Assembly: GCA_016859345.1 (NCBI GenBank)
Contig: CM029114.1
Location: forward strand, 13,519,501 to 13,583,500
Source of the DNA: Istiophorus platypterus
Taxonomy: Eukaryota; Chordata; Actinopteri; Istiophoriformes; Istiophoridae
Length of the DNA stretch: 64,000 nucleotides
Direction of reading: 5' to 3'
Notes under the pieces: generated by a model
Database searches by the model: none
Told to the model about the DNA's origin: nothing
What the model saw: the letters and a program-made list of their open reading frames with translations, nothing else
In this document: positions 26,248-39,238 of the stretch, piece after piece
Layout: the number at the start of each line of letters is the position of its first letter
Numbering within the stretch: position 1 is the stretch's first letter
Position numbers and translations under genes: made by a program

Positions 26248-29200
26248 ACACACCAGATAAACAACAACAAACACCAAAGTGTACACACACACAAAAACAT
26301 GCATGAGCATGTATTGATTGATTATGTATAACAGAAACAAATTGGTATTCGGCAGGCCGCTACTGCATGAGGAAGGACCGAAAACAAAAACATTCTTATC
26401 TAATGAATAAAATTCAAGGTGTTTTTGCTGACTGGGTGTGATGACACTTTGATGAAACTGTCTGCCTTTGTGGAAGATGAATAATTTGCGCTAGTTGCAT
26501 TTTCTGTATATATTTTAACAACTTGAGATGAAAACTTAATTAATGCTGAGTCAGGAGGAATAATGAAGAAGCACCGCTCTCATCTGAATGGCGGTGACGT
26601 GAGCTTTCCCCAGCAGATAAGTAAGAAGACAGGTGGACAGGCAGGCACAGACTGAAGGAGTACCTGCTCTGCTCTGCAGCTCGTCTTCCTGCAGCAGCAG
26701 CCTCTCCTTGGCGACCGCAAGCTCCTCCTCTGCCCGTTTGGCCACACCCTCTGCCTCGGACACACGCCTCCGATCCAGCTCTAGCTCCTCCTCCAGATCC
26801 TGGAGGGAGGCATGAGGGCCAGGATGGAGTTTTGGGTGTGGGTATGTGAGGAGGGCGGCGGAGGGTCAGCAAAGAGCACAGGGGAGTGGAAAAGAGAAGA
26901 AGAAAAAAAGACAGAGGAGGGAGAGAGAGAAGCCGACAGCAAATTTGATACGGACAGGGAGGAAGGAGAGAAAGAAAACAATTCAGGGACAGGGAGCACG
27001 ACAGGAAAAAAGTGGGAGATGAAATGTGGTGAGTCAGGAAGCTATCTCGCCCAGCTGCAAGCCTTTAATGGTCTACTGTGAGGGCTTATGTCAGCTCTCT
27101 GCCAGCTTTCGTAGGGCCTCTTAATGGTCATGCGTGAGGCAGTAATGGTGGTGGTGCAGCGGATCTACCCTGCTCAAACTACTCATTAGCAGATAGTTGG
27201 CAGTGGGAATAGCACTCAGAGAGGGGAGCCTGTGGTTAGCCAAGCAAGATCCCCACCTCCCTCCCCTTTCTCTCCCGTTCTGCCTTCACCTCTCTCCTTC
27301 CTTTCCCATCAGAATGATCATTAGCTGCGTGTATCGGGGGCTGGAAGCTGCAGGATTTCAATTTGCCTCCGCATCCCTATTCACAGCGCAGGATTTCAGT
27401 ATAAGTGTGAAAAGAGTGTGTGGGTACCTGTATTCGTTCTTGCAGTTTCACCGTGTTTCTCTTGCCCTCAGCCAGCCTCTCCAGGTGACTTTCAGCCTCT
27501 GCTTCAGCCCTCTTCACTCTTTCTCTCAGAGCACTGTGCAATCCTTTCTTCTCCTCCTCTTCCCTCTCCTCCCACCTCCGCCGCTCCTCCCTCCATTCTG
27601 CCTCCATCTTCCTCCTCATATCCTCTTTCTCCTCGTGTAGATCGTTCATCTTTTGTTTCCATTGCTCCCGTTCGCCTTTCACCGCTCGCGTCTTCTCCTC
27701 CTCCAATTGATCCCTCTCCTCCCTCAGTGCCTTTACCTCTTCTAAGAGTGCCTTTACTTTCTCAAAGTCCTCACACTCTTCTTTTTGTCTCTCCCCCTCC
27801 TCTTTCTTTTTCTCCTCGTCTTCTGTTTGTCTCTCCTCCTCTTTCCTTTCCTTTTCCTCACCAGCAGCTTCCTGCAGCTCCTCACATTTGGCATCCAGCT
27901 CCTGAATCTGCTCCCCAGCCTTCTCCAATTCTTTGCTCAGCCTGAGGCTCTCCTCCTGGGCAGCACTGATCTGGGCCTTGGCCTCCTGGAGTTCTTCCTC
28001 TGCAGCCTGGAGCCTCTCTTCAAACCGTTTTCTCAGCTCCACCTCGGTTTCACGCTCCCTCTCCTCTGCCTGGATGCGGAAGCACTCAAAGTCTGCCTGT
28101 ACCTGAAGGCAGAGAGAATGACATGTTCTACACCGCACTTACATATAAACTCAGTGGCTAATGAATACAATGAGTATACATCCCTGTTACTGAGCTAAGA
28201 CACCATTCTCCTTTTGAACTACCCAAATTACTTCAGGCATTGATACATATAAATTGTATTTTTTTTCTCCCAAAAACACCTTGGAGGATCTTTCAAGAGA
28301 CTCTGGTCTATGTTGACATGATAATCCTATAGGTCATGTATATTTTGTGGGCGAACATTCATACCAAAACTATCTTGTACCTTTGCATTCTAAAAGTGAT
28401 ATGCTGAGATTTGGGAGTTGTGCAGACCACTGCAGTGAAAAGTGTGCATATAAAAGAACTGAAAAAACAATGAAGGGGGGAGCCATAAAGTCATTTTTTT
28501 TTTTAAATTTGAAACCTTTATTCAGCTTGTGACAAAAGTAAACAGGATTTCTAAGTAAATGATAATATGTGGGGAGGTGTCTTGGAAATAAAAAATAAGG
28601 AGGAAAAATCTTTGAAACGCTTTATTTTGTTGGTCACAGATCTCCTGATAACTTCCTAGGAGGTTTCCTGTAAAGAACCATGTTTTCTGGAAAATATGAA
28701 TTTCCTTGCAAGAGAAGCAACACTTAACCCCAATTAGGTTTGTTTCATTACTCAGCCATTATTGTAAGCTACATTCTCTATATTTGTTGAACTGTCTGCT
28801 TGCTGTTGACAAATTTCCCATTTTGCATGTTCAGCTGACCTGTCCAACACTGATTTCTCTCCAAGTTTAACTAGCACTTACCTGTAATTAATTACTTGGA
28901 GGTGCATCAGGTCAACTATTTCTCCAAAATTCCCTGTAATCAGTATCAAATGACACAGTTCTTTCCAGGATAGTTCTGGGAGATTATTACAAAATGAAGT
29001 CACAACCCCTGACATTTAACAAGTCTATTTGTTTTTTATCTGGACACCTCCGAGTGTATTGTTGTGCTTATGCCTCGGTCACTTGCTGCAGAACAATTTC
29101 AAATTGTTGACTGGATATTTGATTGAGGTGTGTTGATACATGATTTTTATAAATCTACTAATAAGAAACAATATTCTGTGGCCACAGGATAAGCCAAAAC

Positions 29201-31469
29201 AACGTTCCACTCAAAAGTCTAGTTCTAGTTTATGAATTTGCATTCTCATAGTATTTGCATTAGCACTACCAGTCCACTCTAACTCTAATAATGTATTCCT
29301 TCTTCTATTAATGTATTCGTCTTGCCTAGCCCATTTTCCAGGTTGCAATACACTGCACTAGGACTATGTTTGCTTGCCAAAAATATAAAAAGGTATTTGG
29401 CCATACTCGCCCACGCAGTGTTTCACAAAAACAGAACCCATGACGACTCAAATCGGAAAACATTTGGTAGATGACAGACAATTCAGAAAGATGAGCAAGG
29501 CCAAAAATTCCAAAACTAAAGAATAAGGTCTGTGCATTTTTTATCTCCTAAGTGGTTTAGATGTGTCTTGCTTCGCAAAGCGCTCAGAAGAAAGTCATGT
29601 GGGTATTTTATGATTCATGTTGACATTTTATTGTGGTGCACATCATTTAAATTAGGCATGAAGTGCATGAAGACTGGGTAAAGTCACAGGCTATTTGAAC
29701 TAGGTTGACTGTTGTAGGTCACATTAGGGGCATGTTTGATTTGCTGCTCCCACTGGGAGATTAAACAGTAAATTACAACAATACAACATGCCCTTGAATG
29801 AAGTCAGCTCATCTCATGGTCAGAAGGGTAACACCCCCCCCGAAACACACACACACAAACAAACAAACAAACACACACACTCACCCACACGCAAGGACCC
29901 ACACATCTTGCACACACCTGGGCTCCAACTCTCTGCTGCTCGTCAAGGGATTCCTGCAGCTCAAGGAGGCGTGTCCTCAACACTGACCCCTCCCCTTCAT
30001 GACACGTCTCCATCAGGATGCGGTGCAGCTCCTTGTGATGGGCTTGGCTCAAGGCCTGGAGGGCTACCTCCTGCTCCTCATTCTTCATGTTCAGAGAATA
30101 AATCACCTGAAGGGCATTAACGACAGACAGAGAAAGACTTAACGGTTGTTCACATTTCTGCCCTAAAGATCAAATTTTGTAAATAATTGTTTTTATTTGT
30201 TTGTCATCTCTTTCTTTCAGCTAAAGAGGATCCAGACACCACCGCTGCCCTTGACTGACACTGGATAATGGCATACTGACATATCTCCAACAGTCTATAT
30301 AACCATGAAATTGTGGATCATGGTGTTTTGATGTTCATTGGTTACCCATGGTCATCATTGTGCATTGTGTTCCTGGTTTGGCCTGCCATGCCTTAGTTGG
30401 GCATAACTGTTGTGTTTTTTAGGGGCCATTCCAGGGTCTTTTGTTTACAGTTGTTTTGTTTACACTGGTTTTTGGAGTTTCCTATCTGTAAAGCCAAGTG
30501 ATTTAGGAAAAAGTGCTTCAGTTTAGCATTGTCCTCCTTTTTGGAACCAACTACAGAATTAATTCGAACCAGAAGAACTAATCTTTCTTGAGTTTAGGCT
30601 GATTTTGAATGATTTTATTGCAGACTGAGTAATGGATTTTTTTTTTTTTTTTGCCTTCTATAGGAAAAGATTATAATTGGCTTATAAGCCTCCTCATTTG
30701 ATTTGTAAGCACATATTGAGTATAAAACTGTCTTGTGGACCATATTTGTATTTTATTCACTGTTTCACTTTTGTTATTCCTTTATGTGACTGACAGGATT
30801 CAAATTGTTTACTTTGTGGTGAATAGATAATCTCCGAGTTGTTTGCTGGTCCTTCTTTAGAAAAAAAAACCTGTTTCGTTTGAGCTGACCTGATTATGGT
30901 TTAATATCCTCTTGGATTTGGATGATTCACTCATATTGGGTTGTTTCCTGATGCATCTGAGGTACATCAAAAATAGTAGGAAAACTGACACCAACACTCA
31001 GCTACAAGTGCAGACATTATGGAGCCAATATTTTAAGCTGGCAGCTTTATGATAACAAATATAACACTGAAACTGACAGACGCTGAAACACAATAATCTT
31101 CAAACACAAACATTAGAGGTTAAAAAACAACATTTTAAAACTCCTGTAAAAAAAGAGCAGTGAACTAATATAGTCCAGCTTCATACGGTGTTTCTCCTCC
31201 CTTCCAACATGTGTGGAGTCTCTCCCCCTTTTTCCCCATTTAGACTGTGACCACCATGCCTGTTTCATCCCACTATTCACTTTACCCTCTACAACATGTC
31301 TACAGTGTCATCATCTACTCCCACTGACCCTGACGTCTCACTTACCCACTCACAGAGGTGTGTGTGTTTGTGTGTTTGTGTGTTTTCAGGGGACACTTGG
31401 GCTCATATTTTACCCAGACGCCTCTCTGTCTGTGGCACACAGCTGGCATAGCACTGCCGGACATTCCCT

Positions 31470-31514
<45 letters not shown>

Positions 31515-34141
31515 CATGTGTGTGTGAGTGAGTGCATGTCACCACCTATCTCTTGCACACACACTTGCGTGGCCTCAACATTGGCAATCTCCATCTACAA
31601 TCTACAATGCATTTCTTATAATCCAACTCCTAATATATATGATGGATGTGACATCTTTCCAAATCCTAATCACAAACCAACCTCTCTCTCTCCTCTCCAG
31701 CACTTGTGCAGTATGTCACGCCGGCTATTCAATCACGTCATAGTGCATGAACTTTGACTCACGAACTATGAATCATGATTCAGAGGAACGAAGGGGACTC
31801 TGAATTGAGGGTAGGCTCTGAGGGGACTGTGTATGTGTGTGTGTGTTTGCGTGTGCATCATGCATGCATGTGTGTTTGTGTGTCTGTTCTTGGCTCTCCT
31901 CTCTGGCCAGTTTGAAACTGAGAGCAAGGAGAGAAGAAGGAAAATATAGCAGGTTAGAGAAAGATCTAGCAAGGGTTCTCCTAAAACTAGTTTGGATCTA
32001 CATCTGCAGTTCCCAGGCCGCAAGATATGTTAAAAGGTCAAAATAATGTAGCAACCCAAACATTACACTTAGACGGCATATGACATCTGGAGCATCTCAT
32101 TCCAAAACCATAGTCATTATTATTGCTGCTATAACATTGTACACTCTTGTGGGACAGTTTTCAATGAGATTCTGGAACCTTGCAGGGACTTGCTCTGATT
32201 CAGCTACAAGAGCATTAGCAATGTAAGGCAGTGATGTTAGGTGATAAGCTCTGTCTTCGTTGATGTTCCACTTCATCCAAAAGGTGATAGATACGGCTGA
32301 GCCCGGGGCTCTGTGCAGGCCAGTTAAGTCCTAACCAAGCTGAGAAAACCATTTCTTTATGGACTCGGTTTCCTAGATGGGAAAAAGTGTCATTTTGAAA
32401 GATGAAAGGTCCTTCCCAAGACTGTTTCCACAAGGTTAGAAACACATGACTGTCTAATATATGATTGTTGCAGCATTATGATTTACCATAATTTGAACTA
32501 AGGACCTTGGGCCAAAACCATGAAAAATAGCCCCAGACCACAATGCACAAATGTATATGAAGGATGTGAATACACTTTTGGCTATATAGTGTAAATATGA
32601 GCTGTTGGTAGATCACCTACAGGAGAGAAGTATAACTTTTTTAAAAATTGCTTTATAAAACCAGATATTTCTTATATCCCTCCTTGCTTAATGGATGGTT
32701 TACCTTCTCAGATCTCTGAAAATGATTCAAATGAAACGATATGAGAAGAGTCACTTCATGGTATAACAGTTAAAAATTTTCCAGCATACAGTATATGACA
32801 AGTAGTGACAGCTGGTCATTGGTATTCTAATGATATTGAATACTTGAAATTGGAAGCGATAAAATGCATTTGCTTAATTCCGTACACTCAAGGATTTTGC
32901 TGCTACAGCCAAAGTTGGTCTGGTATGACCAGTAGGTTATGTGAGCAATGTTACATTTATTTTAAATATGCAAACTTATGATTGATATTGTTGTGTAACT
33001 GACACTATTTTGTCAGCTCGCTGACTTTTGGGCTCTTCTCAACAAGTTTTTGTCATCTAATTGTATGTCTTGTTGTCACAGTGGCTGCTTTTCAGCGATA
33101 GTTACATAGACTTGCTTGAAATCAGCCTGCACCACATTGCCAAAGTTAGCTTCTGGTTCCAATTCAAAGCTAAATGGTTAAGGAAAACATACATGATGAT
33201 ACAGAGCAGCCAGTTTTGTAATTTTAGTGTTACTTAAACATTGCAGTAAACAGCCTACAGCCTTAATACTATTTAAAAGCCATTTTCAGATTTGAGAATC
33301 TATAGTGTGGTTCTAGGTTTTAGTGTTATACTGGTTAGGATTAGAAGAAGTGTTAAACTTTGATTCAGTTTCGTGGGTGTAAATTCCTAAGATGCTTGGC
33401 ATGGCAGTTTGGTTAGAGAGTTGCAAGAGCCTCTCACTAGTGTAAATCCTGTCTCAAGATCCCCATATTGATCCTGCCAGTCGATAATGTTATTCATGTA
33501 GCCACATAAGCCGGTGCCCGTGCTTACTGACAATAACTTCATAGTCAGCAAAGCGTGAAATTAATATTCGGTCTTCAGTGTAAAGGAGTGCCGAGACGCT
33601 GTCGAAACAGGAGTAAGATGTAGAATGAACGGTTAGTGCACAGAGAAGAGGCAAAGAGACAAGCAAGAAGGCACACACACCTTCTCTTACATCAGCCCTC
33701 CCTCCATCCCACACACACACACACACACACATCGCCACACATATCAAAGAGGGTACCAGCAGTATTGGATTAAAAAGGAAGGAACATGGTGACAGTGCAA
33801 ATGAGATAAGTACAGGAAATCACATAGACAGAATTAGAGCTTCCAATCAAAAGAGTGAGTGGATATAAACACACAAACACACTTTAATATGCCAGTGTTG
33901 ATCTCAGTGACTCATTTAAAGAGGCTACTATTCTGTATTCATGTGGGTGTGTGCACGTCTGTTCACCCACAAGCTTATGTGAACATTACCAACAGCTGGC
34001 CTGACATGGTCAGCTCTCGCTTTCTTCCTATTGGTTTGTTCCGCCATGTAAACACACTCCGATGTGTCTACTGGTTTATCTTTAGCAGCACCCATTCAAC
34101 CAGGGCAGGCCACTCTCACTGGCAGAGAGAGCCAGAGAGAC

Positions 34142-34195
<54 letters not shown>

Positions 34196-34311
34196 CTAGG
34201 GGGTGAGGAGGGAGGGGGAATGGAGCTGTGTAAATCAAGCATAAGTGTGGATGGCAGAGTGAAGGAGTGCGGGACGGGCAGACGTGAGGAAGTGTGTTAA
34301 ATACAAGTGCA

Positions 34312-34363
<52 letters not shown>

Positions 34364-36200
34364 TGTGTGTGTATGTGTGTGAGCTTCTATGTTCATGCAC
34401 ACAGAGAGAGTAAGGGTTATTAAATATATAAGGTTACCACAGATGACCCATTTCCTGCTCCCTCTCCACTCAACACCCTGTCCCAAAACACTCAAATAAA
34501 CCATGTGTCACATGCCTAGCTCTTCCAGAGCCCAGCAAAAAAAACATTAATGCCAAATGCTGCATTTGATGATTCTTATATTTCATCAGTGTCACGGATT
34601 TCGGGGTCATTTACTGTGGTCACCAAAGAGCAAGAGCAGTCTGGCAGGGCTTGCGTGAAGTTTCGAGAGAGGGAAACGAGAGAGGAGGAGTACTAGGATA
34701 TAGGGGGTGGAAGGGCACAAGAGGTAGAAGGACTAAGCTGGCAAATTTCCCTAACAAGCACAGACACAAGTGCTGACCCCTCATCTGTGTCATCTTTGTT
34801 TGACTGAGCCTGTGTGTATGAGAGGAAACCATTGGAACAACACACGCAAATAAAACTGCAGCATGAATTGCATTGCACAGGAGCTCCTGAGCTCACACAC
34901 ACCCACGCACGCACGCACGCACACACGCACACACACACACACACACACAACCACACACACTTATGGTCTCCGCAGAGGTGAAAACGCGAGGGAAGACGCG
35001 AAGTGCACAGTCATCAGTAATTGTCATAGCTCAACAAGCAACGGGTCATGCCCTGCCTCTGTAAGCATTATTGTGGAGCACAGAGTGGGAGAATCCCCAT
35101 ATAGCAGCGCTTACTGTATGAAAAGCAGAGCGGATCCAGCTACCGCTGCTGCAGCTGTCAAGCATCCCTACCTGCACACTGATAAGTGTGCATGCACATG
35201 GAGGAAGATGCAAAGCATATGTTGGCCTTATAAGGGAATCATTGTAATCACGACAAAAATCTGCATGATTACTCAGGTCAGGCCTTAATTATAATTATAA
35301 GTACAAGCCTTTTGGTGGTTCCTGCTCCTTCAGTGTGGGATTTTACTGCCTTTATGGTTTTCATGTCACCTTTACTTGTTCCCTTTGGATACATTTTGGG
35401 GGTTTTTCTTTCTGTCAGTTGGTCAAACAAGGAAAAAAATAATTCAGGCATTTGTGCAACCTGTGCTATGTCATGGGCAGTTCTTTCTTATTTTCGTCAT
35501 TCGACCCCGCCAACTATGCATCGATGCATGGCGAAGATAATGCACAGATTAACCGATTATTGCATCATTGTCAGTTGCTGCCCGGGTAGGTTTGGCTCTC
35601 AAGTTGCTGAGGATCTGTAGCCTACATCCAAAAGCTCGTAGTGATCTGCTCATGTCGGATCACTATGTCAGTCACGAATACGCATAAATTACGAGTTTTC
35701 CAATCATTTCCCCAAAGAGATAATGATCATTTGTAACATAGTGCCCATCTGTAATGTTGTTGAAGCACGTAGATATGAGTCTGTTACTGTAATACTTTGT
35801 TTTTACCCTTTACTTCTCTTAGGTTATTTCTCTTCTATATTCTACGGCCCCTTCTATGTTTCTAGAATTAATTGGGTTTTTGCAGAGGCATCTGTTGGGG
35901 TTCCTGTAAAAGACCATCTATCACAGGATTATGACAGGTCGCCTTCTCTGCATGTGATCGTGTTTCGCTGGGATACGGCGGATAGCGAGGGGGCAGCCGC
36001 CAGATCCACCGATCAGCACCGACGGGTCCGGTGTCACCGGCGGCTCTTACCTTGGTGAGCTGAGCGATCTTCTTGCACATCTTGCTGTGCATCTGATCGT
36101 CGTGGAGCTCCTGCTCGATGTTGGCGAACTCTGCCGCAGTCCCGTTGACGGCGGAGCCCGGCCCGGGGGGCTGTGCAGCCTTACCGGCGCCCGAAGCCAT
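13246..36200 (-). CDS. fam184b: FAM184B, long coiled-coil protein
   Basis: Eighteen coding exons on the minus strand: 36051-36200 (ATG at 36200), 29918-30106, 27428-28102, 26664-26799, 26036-26187, 25054-25599, 23806-23913, 23400-23698, 22232-22370, 20946-21065, 20505-20637, 20081-20211, 18499-18614, 17416-17772, 17152-17266, 15868-15975, 14566-14963, 13246-13318. Phases join throughout, giving 1314 residues; mammalian FAM184 proteins are about 1060-1140. The first exon holds the family signature MHSKMCKKIAQLTKV, followed by VIYSLNMKNEE. Exons 3-15 are almost continuous Glu/Lys/Arg/Gln heptads (coiled coil). Exon 15 ends TERDQLIKRLV, exon 17 is Ser/Pro-rich and probably disordered, and the last exon ends QEWFTKYFSF, a family C-terminus. 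Molecular function is poorly known. The B paralogue is chosen from its position beside NCAPG and LCORL. Weakest boundaries are the acceptors at 20637 and 23913. Confidence 0.92.
14566..14963 (-). other. fam184b: Ser/Pro-rich penultimate exon of FAM184B
   Basis: Starts RKHLESPPRVTS and continues with a run of ten or more Ser, then repeated Ser-His-Pro-Thr segments, ending QAQSI before donor AG|GTATGG. The open frame continues past the donor, but joining to the acceptor at 13318 restores the family ending in the correct phase. The region is probably disordered. Codons are AGC/TCC-rich, so the exon is purine/pyrimidine-biased and could vary in length by slippage. Confidence 0.8.
16355..16560 (-). 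mobile_element. tRNA-derived SINE-like repeat
   Basis: Read on the minus strand it has a tRNA-like Pol III promoter: an A-box-like part around 'gtcgcctacaggttaag' (about 16485-16505) and a B-box-like 'tttgattcctg' near 16450, then a purine-rich body and A/T tail near 16350. The family is not named. It lies in the FAM184B intron between 15975 and 17152. Confidence 0.5.
16585..16920. repeat. MITE family copy 2, nearly full length
   Basis: The best-preserved copy: starts agggctgcaaccaatgatta, ends near ctaatcgtttcagttct, about 335 bases, with imperfect terminal inverted repeats made of GATTAAT blocks. Core words such as 'tgtttggca' and 'caaaatagttg' recur in the other copies. No open frame; it must have been mobilised in trans. 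Confidence 0.7.
18841..19993 (-). mobile_element. Tc1-like transposon relic (second subfamily)
   Basis: Bounded by matching ends: acagttaggttcataaatat at the left and ccaaatatttatgaacctg at the right, an inverted repeat with the inner word 'gtgacac'. Inside, the minus strand carries a broken Tc1-type transposase (for example the part whose plus strand reads ctccaccatgtttgacagat near 19540). The length of 1.15 kb against about 1.6 kb for intact relatives shows deletions, mostly at the right side. It lies in the FAM184B intron between 18614 and 20081. Confidence 0.85.
21575..21838. repeat. MITE family copy 3 (opposite orientation)
   Basis: Ends in 'aactaataattaaaacaatcagtggctgca', the reverse of the family start, with shared internal words (cactttgtga type, 'ttattttctt'). 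It lies in the FAM184B intron between 21065 and 22232. Confidence 0.5.
24925..25040. repeat. Tandem repeat of about 40 bases next to a FAM184B exon
   Basis: The unit 'gagtggttactgttgtctag' plus 'tgatggttattgtcgtctct' occurs about 2.5 times. It sits only about 15 bases beyond the 5' splice site of the FAM184B exon 25054-25599, inside the intron. Confidence 0.85.
25618..25800. repeat. Short decayed transposon-like repeat
   Basis: Begins cagtggccacttcattaggt, which resembles the end of a widespread fish Tc1-like element, and later has 'agaatattagaaacac'. It is too short and altered to name, and lies directly upstream of a FAM184B exon acceptor in transcript sense. Confidence 0.4.
25815..25992. 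repeat. Compound microsatellite (CA)n-(TATC)n-(TA)n-(GATA)n
   Basis: Successive blocks of CA/TACA, ATCT, about 20 units of AT, then GATA. The ATCT and GATA arms are complementary across the AT core, so a long hairpin can form. Confidence 0.9.
26190..26243. repeat. (CA)n microsatellite forming a 3' splice-site tract
   Basis: On the FAM184B strand it reads (GT)n and runs straight into the acceptor gtgtgtgttag of the exon that starts at 26187, taking the place of the usual pyrimidine tract. Confidence 0.92.
31473..31512. repeat. (GT)n microsatellite
   Basis: About 19 GT units in FAM184B intron 1, followed by GC/GT variants. Confidence 0.93.
32090..32594 (-). mobile_element. Tc1-like transposon relic (third subfamily)
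   Basis: Contains minus-strand remnants of a Tc1-type transposase C-terminal half (the plus-strand region at about 32262-32330, 'cacttcatccaaaaggtgat' and 'ctctgtgcaggccagttaag', corresponds to the DLNPIEH-type segment) and ends at 32594 with the typical right terminus 'cttttggctatatagtgt'. Only about one third of a full element remains. It lies in FAM184B intron 1. Confidence 0.75.
34141..34191. repeat. (GA)n microsatellite
   Basis: About 25 GA units flanked by CAGA variants; a pure purine strand. Confidence 0.95.
34313..34382. repeat. (GT)n microsatellite
   Basis: About 33 GT units with two A interruptions, in FAM184B intron 1. Confidence 0.95.
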
Positions 36201-36560
36201 TACGAACCCCCCCTCCTGCCGCCCCGACCCCCCGCCCGCCCGCCCGCCCCCCTCCCCCAAGGGGAACTTCCCGGACCGGAGGATAGTGGCGAACGATCCC
36301 GCCGCCTCTCGGATGATAAAAAAATCCCCCACCGGAATCCGTTCAACTTTTTTTCACGCGTGCATCTCGCCCCTCCGCCGGTAGACCGCCCTCTCGTGAA
36401 CAGCAGCTCGAGCGATTCTCCGGGGGTCATTCGGTGGCGGATCGGCGGGGCTCTCCTCGTGCGCTCCCTGCCCGGTTTTCGCCGAGGTCGCACGCTGGAA
36501 GTCCATCGGGGACGCGCTCGCGCCAACCGACCCTTCCCCGCCGCCGACGAATAGATTTAT
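35980..36560 (-). promoter_or_regulatory. fam184b: CpG-rich FAM184B promoter and 5' UTR
   Basis: The region is sharply richer in G+C and CpG than the AT-rich DNA around it. It covers exon 1 (36051-36200) and about 350 bases upstream, including C-rich runs at about 36205-36260. No TATA box is obvious, as expected for a CpG-island promoter. Plus-strand open frames here are by-products of the high G+C content. Confidence 0.7.
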
Positions 36561-36591
36561 ATATTTATATAATTATATATTTATATATTTA

Positions 36592-36622
<31 letters not shown>

Positions 36623-36807
36623 CTGAGCAGGAGCGCCGGAGGATAAAGGCGCGCGGTCCGACCACCTGTCTCGCGGCAGGGGCGGAGAGGGGCGTGCGTA
36701 TCCTATGGAACATTACCGGAGATGGCTGGAGAGGCGCACTGCTGCAGTGCCGCCCCGCCCCTACCGGCGCTGCTGTATCAATTCCGATCGCCGTGAGTGC
36801 GTTTGGA

Positions 36808-36882
36808 GGAGGAAGAGGAGGAGGAGGAGGAGGAGGTGGGGGTGGTGGTGGTGGTGGTGAGGGAGGGAGGGAGGGGGGGGGG
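36808..36882. repeat. G-rich GGA/GGT/GGGA simple repeat
   Basis: Runs of GGAGGA, then GGTGGT, then GGGAGGGAGGGAGGGGGGGGGG on the plus strand. Four or more G-runs at short spacing meet the usual pattern for a G-quadruplex. It lies about 600 bases upstream of the FAM184B start codon. Confidence 0.85.
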
Positions 36883-39238
36883 TCTATGGGGGTCCATAGT
36901 CGTGTGATTTTACTCCATCAGTCAGATACCGTAAACACATTACACTGAGAGCAGTAACCTCGGGCCCTACAGGCAAAACAAGTCACAGCCCATTGTTTAT
37001 TCATTTCATTAAAGGGCTGGGAATGTGCACCTTGCACCGTCGCTTTTATTCTACTGAATGGGTCGCCATAGCTAAAAAAAAAATATATGTATTTCACGCA
37101 TTTTTTCTGAAATTTACACGTTTTGGGAACTGTACCTTTTGCGTATGGACCGTCTGTATAGACTTTACGCTGCGCCCACAGCACAGTAAAGTGTAATGTA
37201 CAAGACCTAGGAACGCAGTGCTCTCCTGCACTAGTGGGCACCACTGACTGAAATTCATTCCCTAAATTAAATGGGTTCTCCATTTATTTGGTCCTGCATT
37301 TTCCACAATGTTGGGGGACTCTAAGGAGACAAATGTTTTTTAAAAAAAACAAACAAACAAGCAAACAAAAAAAAACTAGCAGAGGATGCCATAACCTGAC
37401 TTTCAGCCCATGGTAAGGGTATAGCTCCTGCCTATCCCATAATCCAACTCTTTGGCACCTTTTCATTAGACGCTTCTTATGTGCTAAATGCCCAGGTCTT
37501 TCAAAGTCCAAACCATCACATGCCTTCTGATGCAGACAAATTTAGCGTCTCCCCCTAGATCAAGCTCCCACCAGCCTTGTGTCAGTGTGCAGTGCACACA
37601 GCAGACTGTGCATGACAGTTATTCTAAGCCCTGAGACCCAGAAACCAAACAACACCTGATTGTTCCAATCACATCTGGCCTGTGTCAGTTATTCTATTAT
37701 TTGAAAAGAAAAACAACTTTTTTTTCTGGATTGTGCTTGATGTGAGCATCGTTTGGAGCAAGCATTCAGAAATTTTGGAAACTTTTTGAAGTCAGTGATC
37801 CAACAATCTCGCCCATATCACACAGTGATGGCCACATTGTTTGAAATTCTCTCGAGCTCTCCCTTTTCATTCTTCACACAATTACTTCTATCAGTTTTAA
37901 TATAGCCAGTCGAGTCTTGAATGCCTTCAAGAAAATGATTGCTGTTATCCCCGTTCATATGATTCATTGCATTTGAGACTACAAAGAGGCAAGTGTAAGT
38001 TTGGACTATGAATAGTTATATCTTTAGATGCTTTCTAGGGACGAGTCATATGGCCCAGTTTGTGTGAAACACACTGAAGCCTTAAGACTGACATTAAAAC
38101 GGGGCCTCAGATAACAGTGTATATTGTCATTTAGTGGTGCAAATGCACAAATGAAGTCATAATCAATCAAATTATCACAAACCAGTTGACAGACAGGGAA
38201 CCTGGGGCTTCAGGGACCTATGGAGGTCTTAGGGCCCCAGGCAGTTTCCTGCTTTGCCTGTCTGGTAATCCATCCTCGGTAATAACCAGGTGCATGTGGT
38301 CACAAATACAGTATGGGATGGTGGTTATATCGGTGTATATGTGTCCAAGGGATTGATTCAAACCATAAATATTGGACCATGCATTAAAATGCAACATGTG
38401 AATTTCATAAGAAGTTAATGAGAAAAGATAGAAGAATGACAGATAGCAGAGGAGTGCCAGAGGCCCTTTTTCACATCTTTTTGGCTTATGAAATAGTAGC
38501 TGTTTGGACTAATGGAGAGACTTTTAGTCCATTTACACTTACCAGCATGAATTTTTGATATGATGATGTACCTTCCAGATAATCCCTCCCCCACATGTAT
38601 GCAGATCTAAAGCAAACAGCCTGACAGGGCACCCCCTCTATATTAAGAAGATTTCCAGAGACGGATGGCTTTTGCTGTGGCCATTCAAAGAGGGACCCAG
38701 TCAACTTGATAAGACCAGTGTTCCTGCCCTTCCCATGGGTGAGGTGTCTGCTGTGATACCCCCACAGGTGTCTTGGAAATCATAACACCAACACAGGGGT
38801 TGCACACTAGTATTAATGGCTGAAATGAAATATTAGCAGAGTAGTGATCATCCAACCCTAATTAAGCAATACAACTGAAAATTAAATTATTAAATTAAAA
38901 GTTGAATTAAAAATCAAAAATTAAGCAATATGAAAATGGTTAGTTTTATGTTTTTCAATGATAAATCACAAACACACAATCTGAATATGTAGTCGATAGC
39001 CTTCATAGGATTTTTTCACAGGATTTTCCTGACGGGGAAGCGTAAAGGCTATACATAGCAAGAAAACAGTTATCTATTATATCAACTACTACTATTACTA
39101 TGATTACAACTACTACTACCACTGCTACTGACATTAACAACAACAACAACAACAACAATAATAATAACAATAATTATAATTATTATTATAATAATAATAT
39201 ATTTTATATTTGTGTCTTTAAACAATAGGATGTTTTAT

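Larger units (their letters stand above)
30107..36050 (-). other. First intron of FAM184B, no gene seen
   Basis: About 5.9 kb between exon 1 and exon 2. It holds a Tc1-like relic (about 32090-32594), GT tracts at 31473-31512 and 34313-34382, a GA tract at 34141-34191, CGCA/CA at 34903-34950 and otherwise AT-rich unique-looking sequence. I found no convincing exon on either strand. Confidence 0.7.

Noticed and set aside
33375..33480. Possible tRNA-like sequence in FAM184B intron 1
   Set aside because: A-box-like 'cagtttggttagag' is present but no cloverleaf could be drawn by eye.
36087..36554. 155-residue plus-strand frame and overlapping frames
   Set aside because: G+C-rich CpG island has few stop codons by composition; the minus-strand FAM184B first exon explains the region.
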